Shown one piece after another: positions 27,246 through 35,682 of a stretch of DNA of 64,000 nucleotides. The number at the start of each line of letters is the position of its first letter. The stretch's first letter is position 1. Below the pieces are notes generated by a model. The model had not been told where the DNA came from. It searched no databases and saw only the letters and a program-made list of their open reading frames with translations. Source of the DNA: Pseudoalteromonas sp. P1-9. GTDB taxonomy: Bacteria > Pseudomonadota > Gammaproteobacteria > Enterobacterales > Alteromonadaceae. The stretch covers positions 1 through 64,000 of the forward strand of contig NZ_LKBD01000004.1 in assembly GCF_001399975.1 (NCBI RefSeq), written 5' to 3'. Both the position numbers and the translations under genes were made by a program.

Positions 27246-28164
27246 CGTACTCAAAGTCATCAATCCGGGGCTCTATTGCTGCGTTCAAGATTTGGGGCGA
27301 TTTGGACAAAACCATTTAGGTCTTACCACAGGTGGATGTCACGACCCTTACGCCTTTAAAATTGCCAATGCCCTTGTCGGCAACCCAATTAATAGCCCAG
27401 CACTTGAATTAACGCTTGGTGGCTTTCGCGCGGAAGTACTAGTGCCAATAACGATTGCACTTACAGGGCCAAATGTTGAGTTTACAGTTAACAATAAAAG
27501 CCAAGCGCTTTGGCAAAGTATTCAAGTAACACGGGGTGATTTAATTGAAATTGCAACGCCCCATACTGGTTTAAGGCACACGCTTGCAATTTCAGGTGGT
27601 ATCAAAGCACAGTCACACTTTACAAGTGTTAGTACCGTTTTACGTGAAGGGCTTGGCTGCAAAATTGAAGCAAACACACCAATAAAACAACAAGTACCTC
27701 GTTTTACAAAGCACAAGAGGTTACCTGCTAACTTATTACCTAATTATTGCCAAAACACACCGCTTAATATGGTACTTGCGCTGCAACATCATGAATTTTC
27801 AACGGCCGATATAAACCGCTTTCTAAATTCAAGTTATACCGTAACTGTGCAAAGTGACCGCATGGGTTATCGTTTACAAGGCGCAGTATTAGAAAGCCCA
27901 ACCGGTGCGCGCTTTTCAGAAGGCATCAACCTAGGTGCCATACAAGTGCCCGCCGATGGTCAACCTATAGTACTTTTAAATGATCGCCAAACCATTGGCG
28001 GCTATCCGAAACTTGGCTCAGTCACCGCATTAGATTGTGCAAACTTATTACAAAAACGCGCGGGTGATGAAGTGGCGTTTAATGCGATTAGCATTGAAAA
28101 AGCGCAAACCCTTAATCACCTCGCCCAAGTAAAATTACAGCGCGCGCTCGACACCTTAAACTAA
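27238..28164 (+). CDS. pxpC: 5-oxoprolinase subunit C
   Basis: The 308-residue KipA-family protein starts with TTG at 27238, six bases after a strong AGGAGG inside the end of pxpB. It contains VQDLGRFGQNHLGLTTGG, ISGGI and the C-terminal QVPADGQPIVLLNDRQTIGGYPKL. It is the partner of PxpB in ATP-dependent 5-oxoproline cleavage. Its stop runs straight into a terminator. Confidence 0.94.
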   Translation: MTSVLKVINPGLYCCVQDLGRFGQNHLGLTTGGCHDPYAFKIANALVGNPINSPALELTLGGFRAEVLVPITIALTGPNVEFTVNNKSQALWQSIQVTRGDLIEIATPHTGLRHTLAISGGIKAQSHFTSVSTVLREGLGCKIEANTPIKQQVPRFTKHKRLPANLLPNYCQNTPLNMVLALQHHEFSTADINRFLNSSYTVTVQSDRMGYRLQGAVLESPTGARFSEGINLGAIQVPADGQPIVLLNDRQTIGGYPKLGSVTALDCANLLQKRAGDEVAFNAISIEKAQTLNHLAQVKLQRALDTLN

Positions 28165-28187
28165 AAAAGCGCCTTACGGCGCTTTTT
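28163..28187 (+). terminator. Intrinsic terminator after pxpC
   Basis: GCGCC (28169-28173) and GGCGC (28178-28182) enclose a four-base loop, with A and T tracts on either side. The stem begins five bases after the pxpC stop. Confidence 0.88.
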
Positions 28188-28212
28188 GTGGTTGGGAAAT
28201 CTGTTTTAAAGT

Positions 28213-28662
28213 TTATACTTCTTCAAGTAACTCTTGCGTTGAGTTAATGGCAATTTTACGTGGCTTATGCGCTTCTGGAATTTCACGAAGCAAAGTAATG
28301 TTCAATAAACCGTTTTCTAAATTAGCGCCAACAACTTTAACATGATCACCTAACTGGAATTTGTGCTCAAAGTTTCGCTCAGCAATGCCTTGGTGAATAA
28401 ATTTACGCTCAGCTTGCGATTCTTTTTCTGCTTTCACGCCCGATACTTTTAGCGTGTTTTTCTCTGTTTCAATGGTTAACTCAGATTCTAAAAAGCCTGC
28501 AACAGCCATGGTGATTTGATAGTCATTTTCACCTAAAAGCTCAATATTGTAAGGCGGAAAGTTTGATTGTTTGGTATTGCGGCTCGCGTTATCCATCATT
28601 TGAGCTAAGTGATCAAAACCGATGAACGAACGATAAAGTGGAGATAGATCTAAATTACGCAT
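28213..28662 (-). CDS. ibpA: Small heat shock protein, IbpA type (Hsp20)
   Basis: Start taken at ATG 28662 ([17 protein letters not shown]), matching the IbpA N-terminus; an ATG at 28677 lies in the ribosome-binding site. The 149-residue alpha-crystallin protein has the core domain at about 35-125 ([20 protein letters not shown] to [13 protein letters not shown]), preceding a C-terminal KPRKIAIN (I-x-I/V type) motif. It holds unfolding proteins for DnaK/ClpB. A sigma-32-like promoter and a ROSE-like thermometer precede it. Confidence 0.94.
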   Translation of the reverse strand: MRNLDLSPLYRSFIGFDHLAQMMDNASRNTKQSNFPPYNIELLGENDYQITMAVAGFLESELTIETEKNTLKVSGVKAEKESQAERKFIHQGIAERNFEHKFQLGDHVKVVGANLENGLLNITLLREIPEAHKPRKIAINSTQELLEEV

Positions 28663-28668
28663 AGTATA

Positions 28669-28686
28669 TATCCTCATAAAGCGATA
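28669..28686 (-). promoter_or_regulatory. ROSE-like RNA thermometer hairpin covering the ibpA ribosome-binding site
   Basis: In mRNA the segment UAUC-G-CU pairs with AGGAUA: UAUC and CU with a bulged or mispaired G, closed by a five-base loop. The AGGA is the ribosome-binding site (28674-28671) and UCGCU (28684-28680) is exactly the U(U/C)GCU ROSE signature. Melting at high temperature would free translation. A second stem (CAGGTAA with TTGCCTG) lies farther 5' in the leader. Confidence 0.7.
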
Positions 28687-28790
28687 ATTGTCTTAAAAAC
28701 GACTCTCCTAAAGCGGACAAGTCTTAAATAAAGTCAGGCAATTCAAATTGTTACCTGAATAGAAAACCCTTATGGCGTCTTCATAACTAG

Positions 28791-28818
28791 ATATGTGGTG
28801 GCTAATTTCTTTTTCAAG
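28791..28818 (-). promoter_or_regulatory. Sigma-32 (heat-shock) promoter of ibpA
   Basis: On the minus strand CTTGAAA (28818-28812) is followed after 13 bases by CCACATAT (28798-28791), against the sigma-32 consensus CTTGAAA-N11-16-CCCCATNT. The predicted leader is about 120 bases, long enough for the ROSE structures. Confidence 0.65.
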
Positions 28819-28881
28819 GTATTAATTTAAATTTTTTTAATTAACCACCTAAACTTCATCTTTAGAGAACACTTCAACCCT

Positions 28882-29373
28882 ATGAAATTAAAAATAAAAA
28901 GCATTATTTCAAATATTTTATTTTTTTCTGTGATTTTTTTTGTGATCACTACTTTTCAGCAGCGAAACTTACTGAGTAACGACCAACCAGCACCCTATTT
29001 TAATTTAGAGACACTAGAAACCGGCGAGCGAGTATCCATTAAATCGTTACAAAACCAACAAACGGTGGTTTATTTTTTTGCCCCTTGGTGCACCGTATGC
29101 AAACTCAGCATGCCGAACCTCGATAAACTGGCTAAAAACGGCAGTATCAATGCCATAGCAATTGCCGCTGACTATGAGAGCAAGCAACAAGTTGAAGCAT
29201 TTGTAGATGAACTATCCCTCAGCATGCCGGTGCTATTAGCCGATAGCCACACCGCTAGTAATTATAAAATTTCTGCCTTTCCCACTTATTATGTGATTTC
29301 AGAAGATTTAAAAATTATTGCCAAATCGATGGGCTATTCCACAGAATTAGGCCTAAGAGCTCGCAGCTTTTAG
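28882..29373 (+). CDS. Membrane-anchored thioredoxin-like protein (TlpA/ResA type)
   Basis: This 163-residue protein has an N-terminal uncleaved span (residues about 6-25) and a periplasmic thioredoxin fold with the active site PWCTVC (Cys70, Cys73) and cis-Pro in ISAFPTYYVIS. TVVYFFAPWC fits the TlpA/ResA/ScsD group, which reduces disulfides outside the cytoplasm. No cytochrome maturation or copper-resistance genes are nearby, so its partner is unknown. It is divergent from ibpA. Confidence 0.83.
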   Translation: MKLKIKSIISNILFFSVIFFVITTFQQRNLLSNDQPAPYFNLETLETGERVSIKSLQNQQTVVYFFAPWCTVCKLSMPNLDKLAKNGSINAIAIAADYESKQQVEAFVDELSLSMPVLLADSHTASNYKISAFPTYYVISEDLKIIAKSMGYSTELGLRARSF

Positions 29374-29430
29374 ACAAAATAGCAACTAGCCATTAAAATA
29401 CGCGTATCTTAATTTGCATTCGAGAATCCA

Positions 29431-29709
29431 ATGCCTAAAGCATGCGCGTATCACATCTTAGTTAATACTGAAAAACTCTGTTTAGAACTAAAAGAAAAGC
29501 TTAAAAAAGGAGCTGACTTTAACAAGCTTGCTAAACAACATTCAAGGTGCCCGTCGCGCAAACGCGGTGGCGACTTGGGTGAATTTAATAAAGGCGATAT
29601 GGTAAAAGCATTTGATGATGTGGTTTTTAAAAAGCCATTATTTGAAGTGCACGGCCCTGTAAAAACCAAATTTGGTTATCACCTAATTAAAACGGTATAC
29701 CGCACTTAA
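29431..29709 (+). CDS. ppiC: Parvulin-type peptidyl-prolyl isomerase
   Basis: The 92-residue single-domain parvulin has the family motifs [31 protein letters not shown] and [10 protein letters not shown]. There is no signal peptide, so it is cytosolic like E. coli PpiC (Par10). It precedes grxA by 127 bases on the same strand. Confidence 0.92.
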   Translation: MPKACAYHILVNTEKLCLELKEKLKKGADFNKLAKQHSRCPSRKRGGDLGEFNKGDMVKAFDDVVFKKPLFEVHGPVKTKFGYHLIKTVYRT

Positions 29710-29836
29710 TTCTCTAAAAATAGATTATTAAAAACCACCCATCGTTATTTGCGAATGATGCGATTGAGTTTATCAATTTCACAAACTCACCTTTCGCTGA
29801 CACAATGGGTTCATTAAATTTAAAGAGGAAAGAATA

Positions 29837-30103
29837 ATGTTTACAGTAATTTTTGGCCGTGATGGCTGCCCATTTTGTGTTCGCGCAAAAGAATTAGCAG
29901 AACGTTTAACCCAGGAACGTGATGATTTTAAATTCCGTTACGTAGATATTATTAAAGAAGGCGTATCAAAAGCGGATTTAGAAAAATCAGCTGGCAAGCC
30001 TTGTGAAACAGTACCTCAAATCTTCTTAGATCAAAAACACATTGGCGGCTTCACCGATTTCGAAGCATACGCGAAAGAGCACTTAGGCTTATACGCTGAG
30101 TAA
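29837..30103 (+). CDS. grxA: Glutaredoxin 1
   Basis: The 88-residue protein has the dithiol active site Cys11-Pro-Phe-Cys14 after MFTVIFGRDG and the glutathione-binding TVPQIFLDQKHIGGFTDFEAY. It supplies electrons from glutathione to ribonucleotide reductase and other disulfides in the cytosol. AGAGGAAAG immediately upstream supports the start. Confidence 0.94.
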   Translation: MFTVIFGRDGCPFCVRAKELAERLTQERDDFKFRYVDIIKEGVSKADLEKSAGKPCETVPQIFLDQKHIGGFTDFEAYAKEHLGLYAE

Positions 30104-30131
30104 TACCAATTCAGTGATGTGTATAAAAAGT

Positions 30132-30160
30132 AAAAAAAGCAGCCATTGGCTGCTTTTTTT
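30132..30160 (+). terminator. Intrinsic terminator after grxA
   Basis: GCAGCCA and TGGCTGC (30139-30153) flanked by seven-base A and T runs. It also serves the convergent yfcL unit. Confidence 0.87.
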
Positions 30161-30183
30161 GATGTTTAGAATGCAGTAAACAC

Positions 30184-30459
30184 TTAAACAAGTTCTTTTA
30201 CTTTTTCCCAAATTGCAACTACATGACCGCGGTCTTCATCGGTTAGTTCGCCATTGCGATACGCTTTAACCAATGATTTTTCAATTTTTTCATTTAACTC
30301 TTCGCAGCTTAAATCATCACCTTCAACTTGCGCGTAACCTACTTGCAAATCAAAGTGGCCACGTAAGTAACCACTTGCAAACAACTCATCATCGGTCGCT
30401 GTTTCAACCAGTTTATCAAAGAACTCATTGGCCTTATCAACATACGCTAATAATTGCAT
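30184..30459 (-). CDS. yfcL: YfcL family protein
   Basis: The 91-residue acidic helical protein contains DDELFASGYLRGHFDL, the conserved YfcL signature. Its biochemical role is unknown. In E. coli yfcL follows epmC in the aroC region; here it follows an ATP-NAD-kinase-like gene and epmC with no spacing, suggesting one operon. Confidence 0.88.
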   Translation of the reverse strand: MQLLAYVDKANEFFDKLVETATDDELFASGYLRGHFDLQVGYAQVEGDDLSCEELNEKIEKSLVKAYRNGELTDEDRGHVVAIWEKVKELV

Positions 30460-31587
30460 TTATTTTTCCTCTTCAAGGCCCACTGCATACATCACATGAT
30501 CGTTGTATCCAGTTACCACTTTTATAAAACCTGATAGTTCGTCATCTAACACGCTGTCGCCTGTATCACAAATAAGCGGACGGCCGTTAAGTGCTTGCAG
30601 TTTGCGTTTAGTTGCAACCACAATAATATTTTCTTTACCTACTTGGCGAATAAGTTCAGGGCTAAGCTGCTGATTACCACGACCAAAGATATGACCTTGC
30701 CCACCAATTAAGGTGATCACAATTTTAGTCGGCTTGCCTTTGGTTAAATCAATTAATTGCTGTGCGGTACAATCTGCAGCAATAACGTCTTGATCGAGCA
30801 CGACATCGACACCGAGTAAGGTGTTTTCAAGCCCCATTTCTTCCATTATTGCAGCAACGGTCGAGCCTGAACCCATTACATAATATTCGTCATCTTCCAT
30901 TTCTGACACAACATAGGCAGATAAGTCAGCAAGTACTAACTCATCCGTTTCTTTACCGCCACTTTTTACTGCTTGCACGTAGCGTAATTCACTTGGCACC
31001 TGCATTTCACCATAACGTTTGGCTTTTACAACACCTTCCCGAAATGCCGATTCATCAATATCCATTACATCCGCATCTGAAAGTGTAACCAGCTCGCCGT
31101 TTATCAGCATTTCAACAACGCGCCCTGCTGCTTTCGGTGTAATCGCATATACGCCAGAATGAATTTTACAACCAGCAGGGATACCAAGCACAGTCGTATT
31201 ATCGCTAACCGCACTACACACATTACGCGCTGTACCGTCTCCACCAGCAAATAAAATTAAATCGACACCGTATTCAATTAAGGTTTTAACCGTTAACTCT
31301 GTATCAGCAGGTGATGTCTGTTCACCAACCGTCAACACAACATTAGTAGTAAAACCCATTTCTTCTGCAAGGGTTTGCCCCATTTTGCCACTTGGAGTAA
31401 ATATTTGAATGTGTTCTTTATACGGCAAAAGTACTTCAAGTGCCGCTTGAGTGCGTTTATGAGATTTTGGCTCTGCACCAAGCGCAAGCGCCTGTTCAGT
31501 GACATTATCACTGCCTTTTAGACCAACACTGCCACCTAAACCAGCAACAGGGTTGATAATAAGGCCAAGTTTAAACTGCTTCATCAT
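30460..31587 (-). CDS. ATP-NAD kinase family protein
   Basis: The 375-residue cytosolic protein has the NAD/diacylglycerol-kinase fold signatures: LIINPVAGLGG at the N-terminus and LILFAGGDGTARNV around residue 115. It is longer than NadK and belongs to the COG3199-type group, whose substrate is uncertain. It overlaps epmC by 17 bases and abuts yfcL. In E. coli this position between epmC and yfcL has no such gene. Confidence 0.82.
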   Translation of the reverse strand: MMKQFKLGLIINPVAGLGGSVGLKGSDNVTEQALALGAEPKSHKRTQAALEVLLPYKEHIQIFTPSGKMGQTLAEEMGFTTNVVLTVGEQTSPADTELTVKTLIEYGVDLILFAGGDGTARNVCSAVSDNTTVLGIPAGCKIHSGVYAITPKAAGRVVEMLINGELVTLSDADVMDIDESAFREGVVKAKRYGEMQVPSELRYVQAVKSGGKETDELVLADLSAYVVSEMEDDEYYVMGSGSTVAAIMEEMGLENTLLGVDVVLDQDVIAADCTAQQLIDLTKGKPTKIVITLIGGQGHIFGRGNQQLSPELIRQVGKENIIVVATKRKLQALNGRPLICDTGDSVLDDELSGFIKVVTGYNDHVMYAVGLEEEK

Positions 31588-32125
31588 TAATTAATTCATC
31601 CTGCCAAGTAAATTGTGCACGTGTTAATGGGTATGGTGTGTGATAAAAATCGCATAATGCTTTAATCAAGGTTTCAGTACGGCTGTTAAACCCGCTCTCA
31701 AGTAACTCACATACCTTTATGTAAACCTTACGCTGAAATGCAAAGCGACACGTTTGTGCACCGTTTAAGTTATCTGCTGATACATTAAAATTAAAGCCAG
31801 CTGCCACACTGAGTGCCCACTCAATGGCTTGTGGGTGCACTTCCACTTTTTCAAATTCGGCCTGTTGTACTTCATCGCGCCCATCTGTGCAATACCAGTA
31901 ACCGTAATCTTCTAATAAACGTCTGGCCTCGCCTGCTACTAACCAATGCGCCACTTCATGCAGGCCGCTAGCATAATAGCCATGGGCAAATTCAATGCGA
32001 TGAAATGATGTATTGCTATCTGCAGGTAGATAAATCGGTTCGCCATCGCCTTTTACTAAACGCGTGTTTAGTGTGCGCTCAAAACAGGTATTAAAGATGA
32101 TAATTAAATCTTGATAACGATGCAT
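31571..32125 (-). CDS. epmC: EF-P hydroxylase
   Basis: From ATG 32125 (MHRYQDLI) the enzyme has 184 residues, matching E. coli EpmC; an in-frame ATG at 32164 is less likely. It hydroxylates the beta-lysylated lysine of elongation factor P. The metal-binding motif GLHEVAHW, the preceding FAHGYYAS and the segment GYWYCTDGRDE are conserved. epmA, epmB and efp are outside the window. Confidence 0.92.
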   Translation of the reverse strand: MHRYQDLIIIFNTCFERTLNTRLVKGDGEPIYLPADSNTSFHRIEFAHGYYASGLHEVAHWLVAGEARRLLEDYGYWYCTDGRDEVQQAEFEKVEVHPQAIEWALSVAAGFNFNVSADNLNGAQTCRFAFQRKVYIKVCELLESGFNSRTETLIKALCDFYHTPYPLTRAQFTWQDELINDEAV

Positions 32126-32167
32126 AACGATAGGTACAGCAAAAAATTGCATGCATTTTAGCAAAAA

Positions 32168-32196
32168 TAAAAAGGGGCTGAAATAGCCCCTTTTTT
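32168..32196 (-). terminator. Terminator between aroC and epmC
   Basis: GGGGCT (32174-32179) and AGCCCC (32185-32190) with A/T tracts on both sides, 16 bases after the aroC stop. It separates aroC from the epmC-yfcL unit, although a promoter for the latter is not evident in the short gap. Confidence 0.78.
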
Positions 32197-32211
32197 AAAT
32201 ATCTACGGTAA

Positions 32212-33312
32212 TTATTCCGCTTGCCCTGGAATTGGGCCAGGCTGCACATTGACATGCTTGTTTTGGCCCTGATGACGCAATAAGTGATCCATCAAGGTGA
32301 TTGCCAACATTGCTTCTGCAATAGGAATTGCACGAATACCCACACAAGGATCATGTCGCCCTTTGGTTACCATCTCAACCGCTTCATTTTGCGTATTAAT
32401 GCTTTTACCCGGTACCGTAATGCTCGATGTTGGTTTAAGCGCAATAGATGCCACAATGTCTTGCCCAGTTGAAATACCCGCAAGCACACCGCCTGCATGG
32501 TTTGAAGTAAAGCCTTCAGGGGTGATGGTATCACGATGCTCTGAGCCTTTTTGCTCAATCACTTCAAAACCGTCACCAATTTCAACGCCTTTTACCGCGT
32601 TAATGCTCATCAGTGAATGGGCAATTTCAGCATCTAAACGATCAAACACTGGCTCACCCAAACCCACAGGTACATTTTTCGCAACCACAGTAACTTTTGC
32701 GCCAATTGAATCACCTTCTTTTTTCAGCGCGCGCATGTATTCATCAAGCGCATCTAGCTTAGAACTATCTGGAAAAAAGAATGGGTTTTCTTCAACCACA
32801 GACCAATCAAATTGCTCTGCTTTAATTGGCCCAAGTTGCGATAAACATGCATTAATTTCAACACCATGAAATTGTTTTAAATACTTTTTAGCAATTGCGC
32901 CTGCGGCAACACGAATGGCTGTTTCGCGCGCTGACGAGCGACCGCCACCACGGTAATCGCGAATACCATATTTATGCCAGTAAGTATAATCACCGTGACC
33001 TGGACGATATACATCGGCAATTTTTGAATAATCTTTTGAACGCTGATCGCCATTTTCGATAAGCAAACCAATGCTGGTGCCCGTCGTTTTACCTTCAAAA
33101 ATACCCGATAAAATTTTAACAGCATCTTCTTCGCGGCGCTGCGTAGTGTAGCGACTTTGCCCAGGCTTACGTCTGTCTAAATCGATTTGTAAGTCAGCTT
33201 CACTAATTTCTAATCCCGGCGGGCAGCCATCGACCACCCCACCTAGTGCAATACCATGGCTTTCGCCAAAGGTACTCACCTTAAATAATTGACCAATACT
33301 ATTTCCGGCCAT
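32212..33312 (-). CDS. aroC: Chorismate synthase
   Basis: The 366-residue FMN-dependent enzyme makes chorismate from EPSP, the end of the shikimate pathway. Signatures are [18 protein letters not shown] at the N-terminus, [33 protein letters not shown] and [10 protein letters not shown]. Length is normal. It follows prmB on the same strand, as in E. coli. Confidence 0.97.
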   Translation of the reverse strand: MAGNSIGQLFKVSTFGESHGIALGGVVDGCPPGLEISEADLQIDLDRRKPGQSRYTTQRREEDAVKILSGIFEGKTTGTSIGLLIENGDQRSKDYSKIADVYRPGHGDYTYWHKYGIRDYRGGGRSSARETAIRVAAGAIAKKYLKQFHGVEINACLSQLGPIKAEQFDWSVVEENPFFFPDSSKLDALDEYMRALKKEGDSIGAKVTVVAKNVPVGLGEPVFDRLDAEIAHSLMSINAVKGVEIGDGFEVIEQKGSEHRDTITPEGFTSNHAGGVLAGISTGQDIVASIALKPTSSITVPGKSINTQNEAVEMVTKGRHDPCVGIRAIPIAEAMLAITLMDHLLRHQGQNKHVNVQPGPIPGQAE

Positions 33313-33388
33313 AACGTCTCATTTCCTCATTCCCAAATGGCAGCGTTGGTAGATACAGTGCCGCCAAACTGCGTTTTTTACTTGGTGA

Positions 33389-34321
33389 TTACCCTAAATG
33401 TGCAATTAAATCTTGTTTATTAATTGCAAACACGCCTAAGCCGCCGTGTTTAAATTCAATCCACTCAAATGGCACACCAGGATAAAGCGCTTCCATATGT
33501 ACCATAGAATTACCTACTTCAACAAATAACCAACCGTTATCAGTTAGATGCTCCGCCGCTTCATTTAATAATGTACGAGTAACATCAAGACCGTCTTCAC
33601 CTGACGCTAGACCTAGTTCAGGCTCGTGATGGAATTCATCTGGCAGGTCGCCCATGTCTTCAGCATCAACATATGGAGGATTAGCCACAATTAAATCGTA
33701 TTTTTGGCCAGGCACACCCGAAAACACATCCGATTGAATAGGGAAAACACGATGGTTTAACTGGTAATTTGAGATATTAATATCCGCTACTTCTAATGCA
33801 TCAAACGAAATATCAACCGCATCCACTTCGGCATTTTCAAATGCTTGTGCCAGTGCAATCGCAATACATGCCGAACCGGTACACATATCTAAAATTCGGG
33901 TAACTTCTTGCTCTGGATCGAGCCAAGTATCAAACTTTTTATTGATAAGCTCAGCAAACGGGGAGCGCGGAACTAATACACGCTCATCAACATAAAATGG
34001 TAGGCCTGCGAAATAAGCTTGATTTGTTAAGTAAGCAACGGGCACGCGTTCATTAATGCGCGCCGCAATTAACGCCACCAGCGTTTCTTTTTCAGACGTA
34101 GTCAATTTGCTAGTCGCAAGCTCTTTTGGCGCATTAATCGGCAAACTTAATGCTGGCATAATTAACTGTACAGCTTCATCCCACGGGTTATCAGAACCGT
34201 GACCAAAGAAAATACCTGACGCAGCAAACTGACTGGTCGTCCAACGTAACCAATCATTAATTGTATTTAGCTCTGTAACGGCTTCTGTTTGCATTGCCGA
34301 ATCTAAAAATGCCTGTTCCAT
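33389..34321 (-). CDS. prmB: 50S ribosomal protein L3 glutamine methyltransferase
   Basis: The 310-residue SAM-dependent methyltransferase has an N-terminal helical part and a Rossmann domain with [16 protein letters not shown] and the catalytic NPPY ([12 protein letters not shown]). It methylates Gln of ribosomal protein L3. Start taken at ATG 34321. It is upstream of aroC and divergent from smrB, as in E. coli, which separates it from the paralogue PrmC. Confidence 0.94.
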   Translation of the reverse strand: MEQAFLDSAMQTEAVTELNTINDWLRWTTSQFAASGIFFGHGSDNPWDEAVQLIMPALSLPINAPKELATSKLTTSEKETLVALIAARINERVPVAYLTNQAYFAGLPFYVDERVLVPRSPFAELINKKFDTWLDPEQEVTRILDMCTGSACIAIALAQAFENAEVDAVDISFDALEVADINISNYQLNHRVFPIQSDVFSGVPGQKYDLIVANPPYVDAEDMGDLPDEFHHEPELGLASGEDGLDVTRTLLNEAAEHLTDNGWLFVEVGNSMVHMEALYPGVPFEWIEFKHGGLGVFAINKQDLIAHLG

Positions 34322-34414
34322 AATCAAGTTTCACTAGTGTTTAAAAGCACTATTGTAACGGTTTAAAGGCGCAATACTCTAGGTTTTTTACATATTTTTG
34401 GATACAATCCCGCC

Positions 34415-34954
34415 ATGAAAAAAGATCACTCACTTTCCGATGACGACATTGCCCTTTTTCGCAGTGAAATGTCTGGCTCAAAAAAAATAAGCCAAGACAC
34501 AGTCCACTTTAAAAAAGCGCAAAAAGCACCTGAGCAGACTACCAACACTAAGGTAAAACAGCTCGATGCTGAGTTTTATTTCTCGGATGAATATATTCCA
34601 GACATAGATACATCGGGTACCGTTAACTTTGTTAAACCCGGTGCTGATAGCTATTTAGCCAAACAACTTCGCCGTGGTGACTTTGCTCCTGAACTTATTT
34701 TAGATATGCATGGCATGAATAAAGAGACGGCAAAGCTGGAGTTAGCAGGCCTTATCAGTGCGTGTAAGAAGCGTCATTTACGCTGTGCATGCATCGTGAC
34801 AGGTGTTGGTGAGCGAGTATTAAAACACAAAGTGCCGCATTATTTAGTACAACACCCTGATGTACTGGCTATTCATCAAGCGCCGCTTGAATATGGTGGC
34901 CGTGGCGCATTACTTATTTTAGTGGATATTCCAGAAGATCCTTTTTTCCGCTAA
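34415..34954 (+). CDS. smrB: Smr-domain endonuclease SmrB (ribosome rescue)
   Basis: The 179-residue protein has a polar N-terminal extension with DDDIALFRSEM and a C-terminal Smr domain: LDMHGMNKETAKLEL, CIVTGVGERVLKHKVP and EYGGRGALLILV. SmrB cleaves mRNA between collided ribosomes in E. coli. The divergent prmB-aroC arrangement matches E. coli yfcN. Confidence 0.93.
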   Translation: MKKDHSLSDDDIALFRSEMSGSKKISQDTVHFKKAQKAPEQTTNTKVKQLDAEFYFSDEYIPDIDTSGTVNFVKPGADSYLAKQLRRGDFAPELILDMHGMNKETAKLELAGLISACKKRHLRCACIVTGVGERVLKHKVPHYLVQHPDVLAIHQAPLEYGGRGALLILVDIPEDPFFR

Positions 34955-34971
34955 TGTTTAGCGCTAAAAAC

Positions 34972-34999
34972 AAAAAATGACTCAATTGAGTCATTTTTT
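34972..34999. terminator. Terminator between smrB and sixA
   Basis: ATGACTCAA and TTGAGTCAT (34977-34994) form a nine-pair stem with A and T tracts on either side, shared by the two convergent genes. Confidence 0.82.
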
Positions 35000-35483
35000 A
35001 ACTAACCTTTTCACCAACATCAGGTAAATGCATTGCAACTAACTCAGCCAAACCTGATTCTTCATTATAATGAATCTCAGCAACCGCAGCTGTTGCAAAA
35101 ATTGGCATATTATCAGGGCAAAATTGCTCAACGATATAACTCACAATTGGCATATGAGCAACCAAGATCCAGTTATTTAAGTTAGGTTTGTAACTGATCA
35201 TTGCTTTAATCAGTTCCGCAGCGTTTTCAGCATCGCCACTTGGAATAAAATCGTCAAAGCTGTCTTGATAACGAATGCTTTCTTGTTTTGCCGTAACAAT
35301 TTCGGCCGTTTGCAAAGCACGAAGATAAGTACTTGTTAGAACAGCATCTATTTTACAATCTTGCTGTAATTTACTCGCCATTGCGGCGACTTCAAGTCGA
35401 CCTATATCCGTTAGCATTCTGTTTTGGTCATTTACCGTCAAAGACTGTGCTTGACCATGACGCATAATAAAAATTTTTTTCAT
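34998..35483 (-). CDS. sixA: Phosphohistidine phosphatase SixA
   Basis: The histidine-phosphatase-superfamily enzyme has 161 residues from ATG 35483 (MKKIFIMRHG), with the RHG catalytic motif at 8-10 and the second His in WILVAHMP. SixA dephosphorylates HPt domains (ArcB) or NPr. In E. coli it lies between fadJ and smrB; here the same neighbourhood is kept with two genes inserted before fadJ. Confidence 0.9.
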   Translation of the reverse strand: MKKIFIMRHGQAQSLTVNDQNRMLTDIGRLEVAAMASKLQQDCKIDAVLTSTYLRALQTAEIVTAKQESIRYQDSFDDFIPSGDAENAAELIKAMISYKPNLNNWILVAHMPIVSYIVEQFCPDNMPIFATAAVAEIHYNEESGLAELVAMHLPDVGEKVS

Positions 35484-35682
35484 AACAATGCTCATTAAGG
35501 CAAAACCGTAAAACTACAAAAAATAACGACTTTGCTATAGCCAAATCTATGATATGTCCGCTATATTAGCTTTAAAGCAATAAAAACTCAGGTAGTTTTT
35601 AGTTTAGCTGTGTTGCTTCCAGATCCACTTCAATCGTGTTGATAAGCGATTATTCTTTTCTTTATTAGATACGGAGCAAACC

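Noticed and set aside
32297..32869. A 190-codon + strand frame opposite aroC
   Set aside because: Antisense to a full-length, motif-complete chorismate synthase; composition reflects aroC codons.
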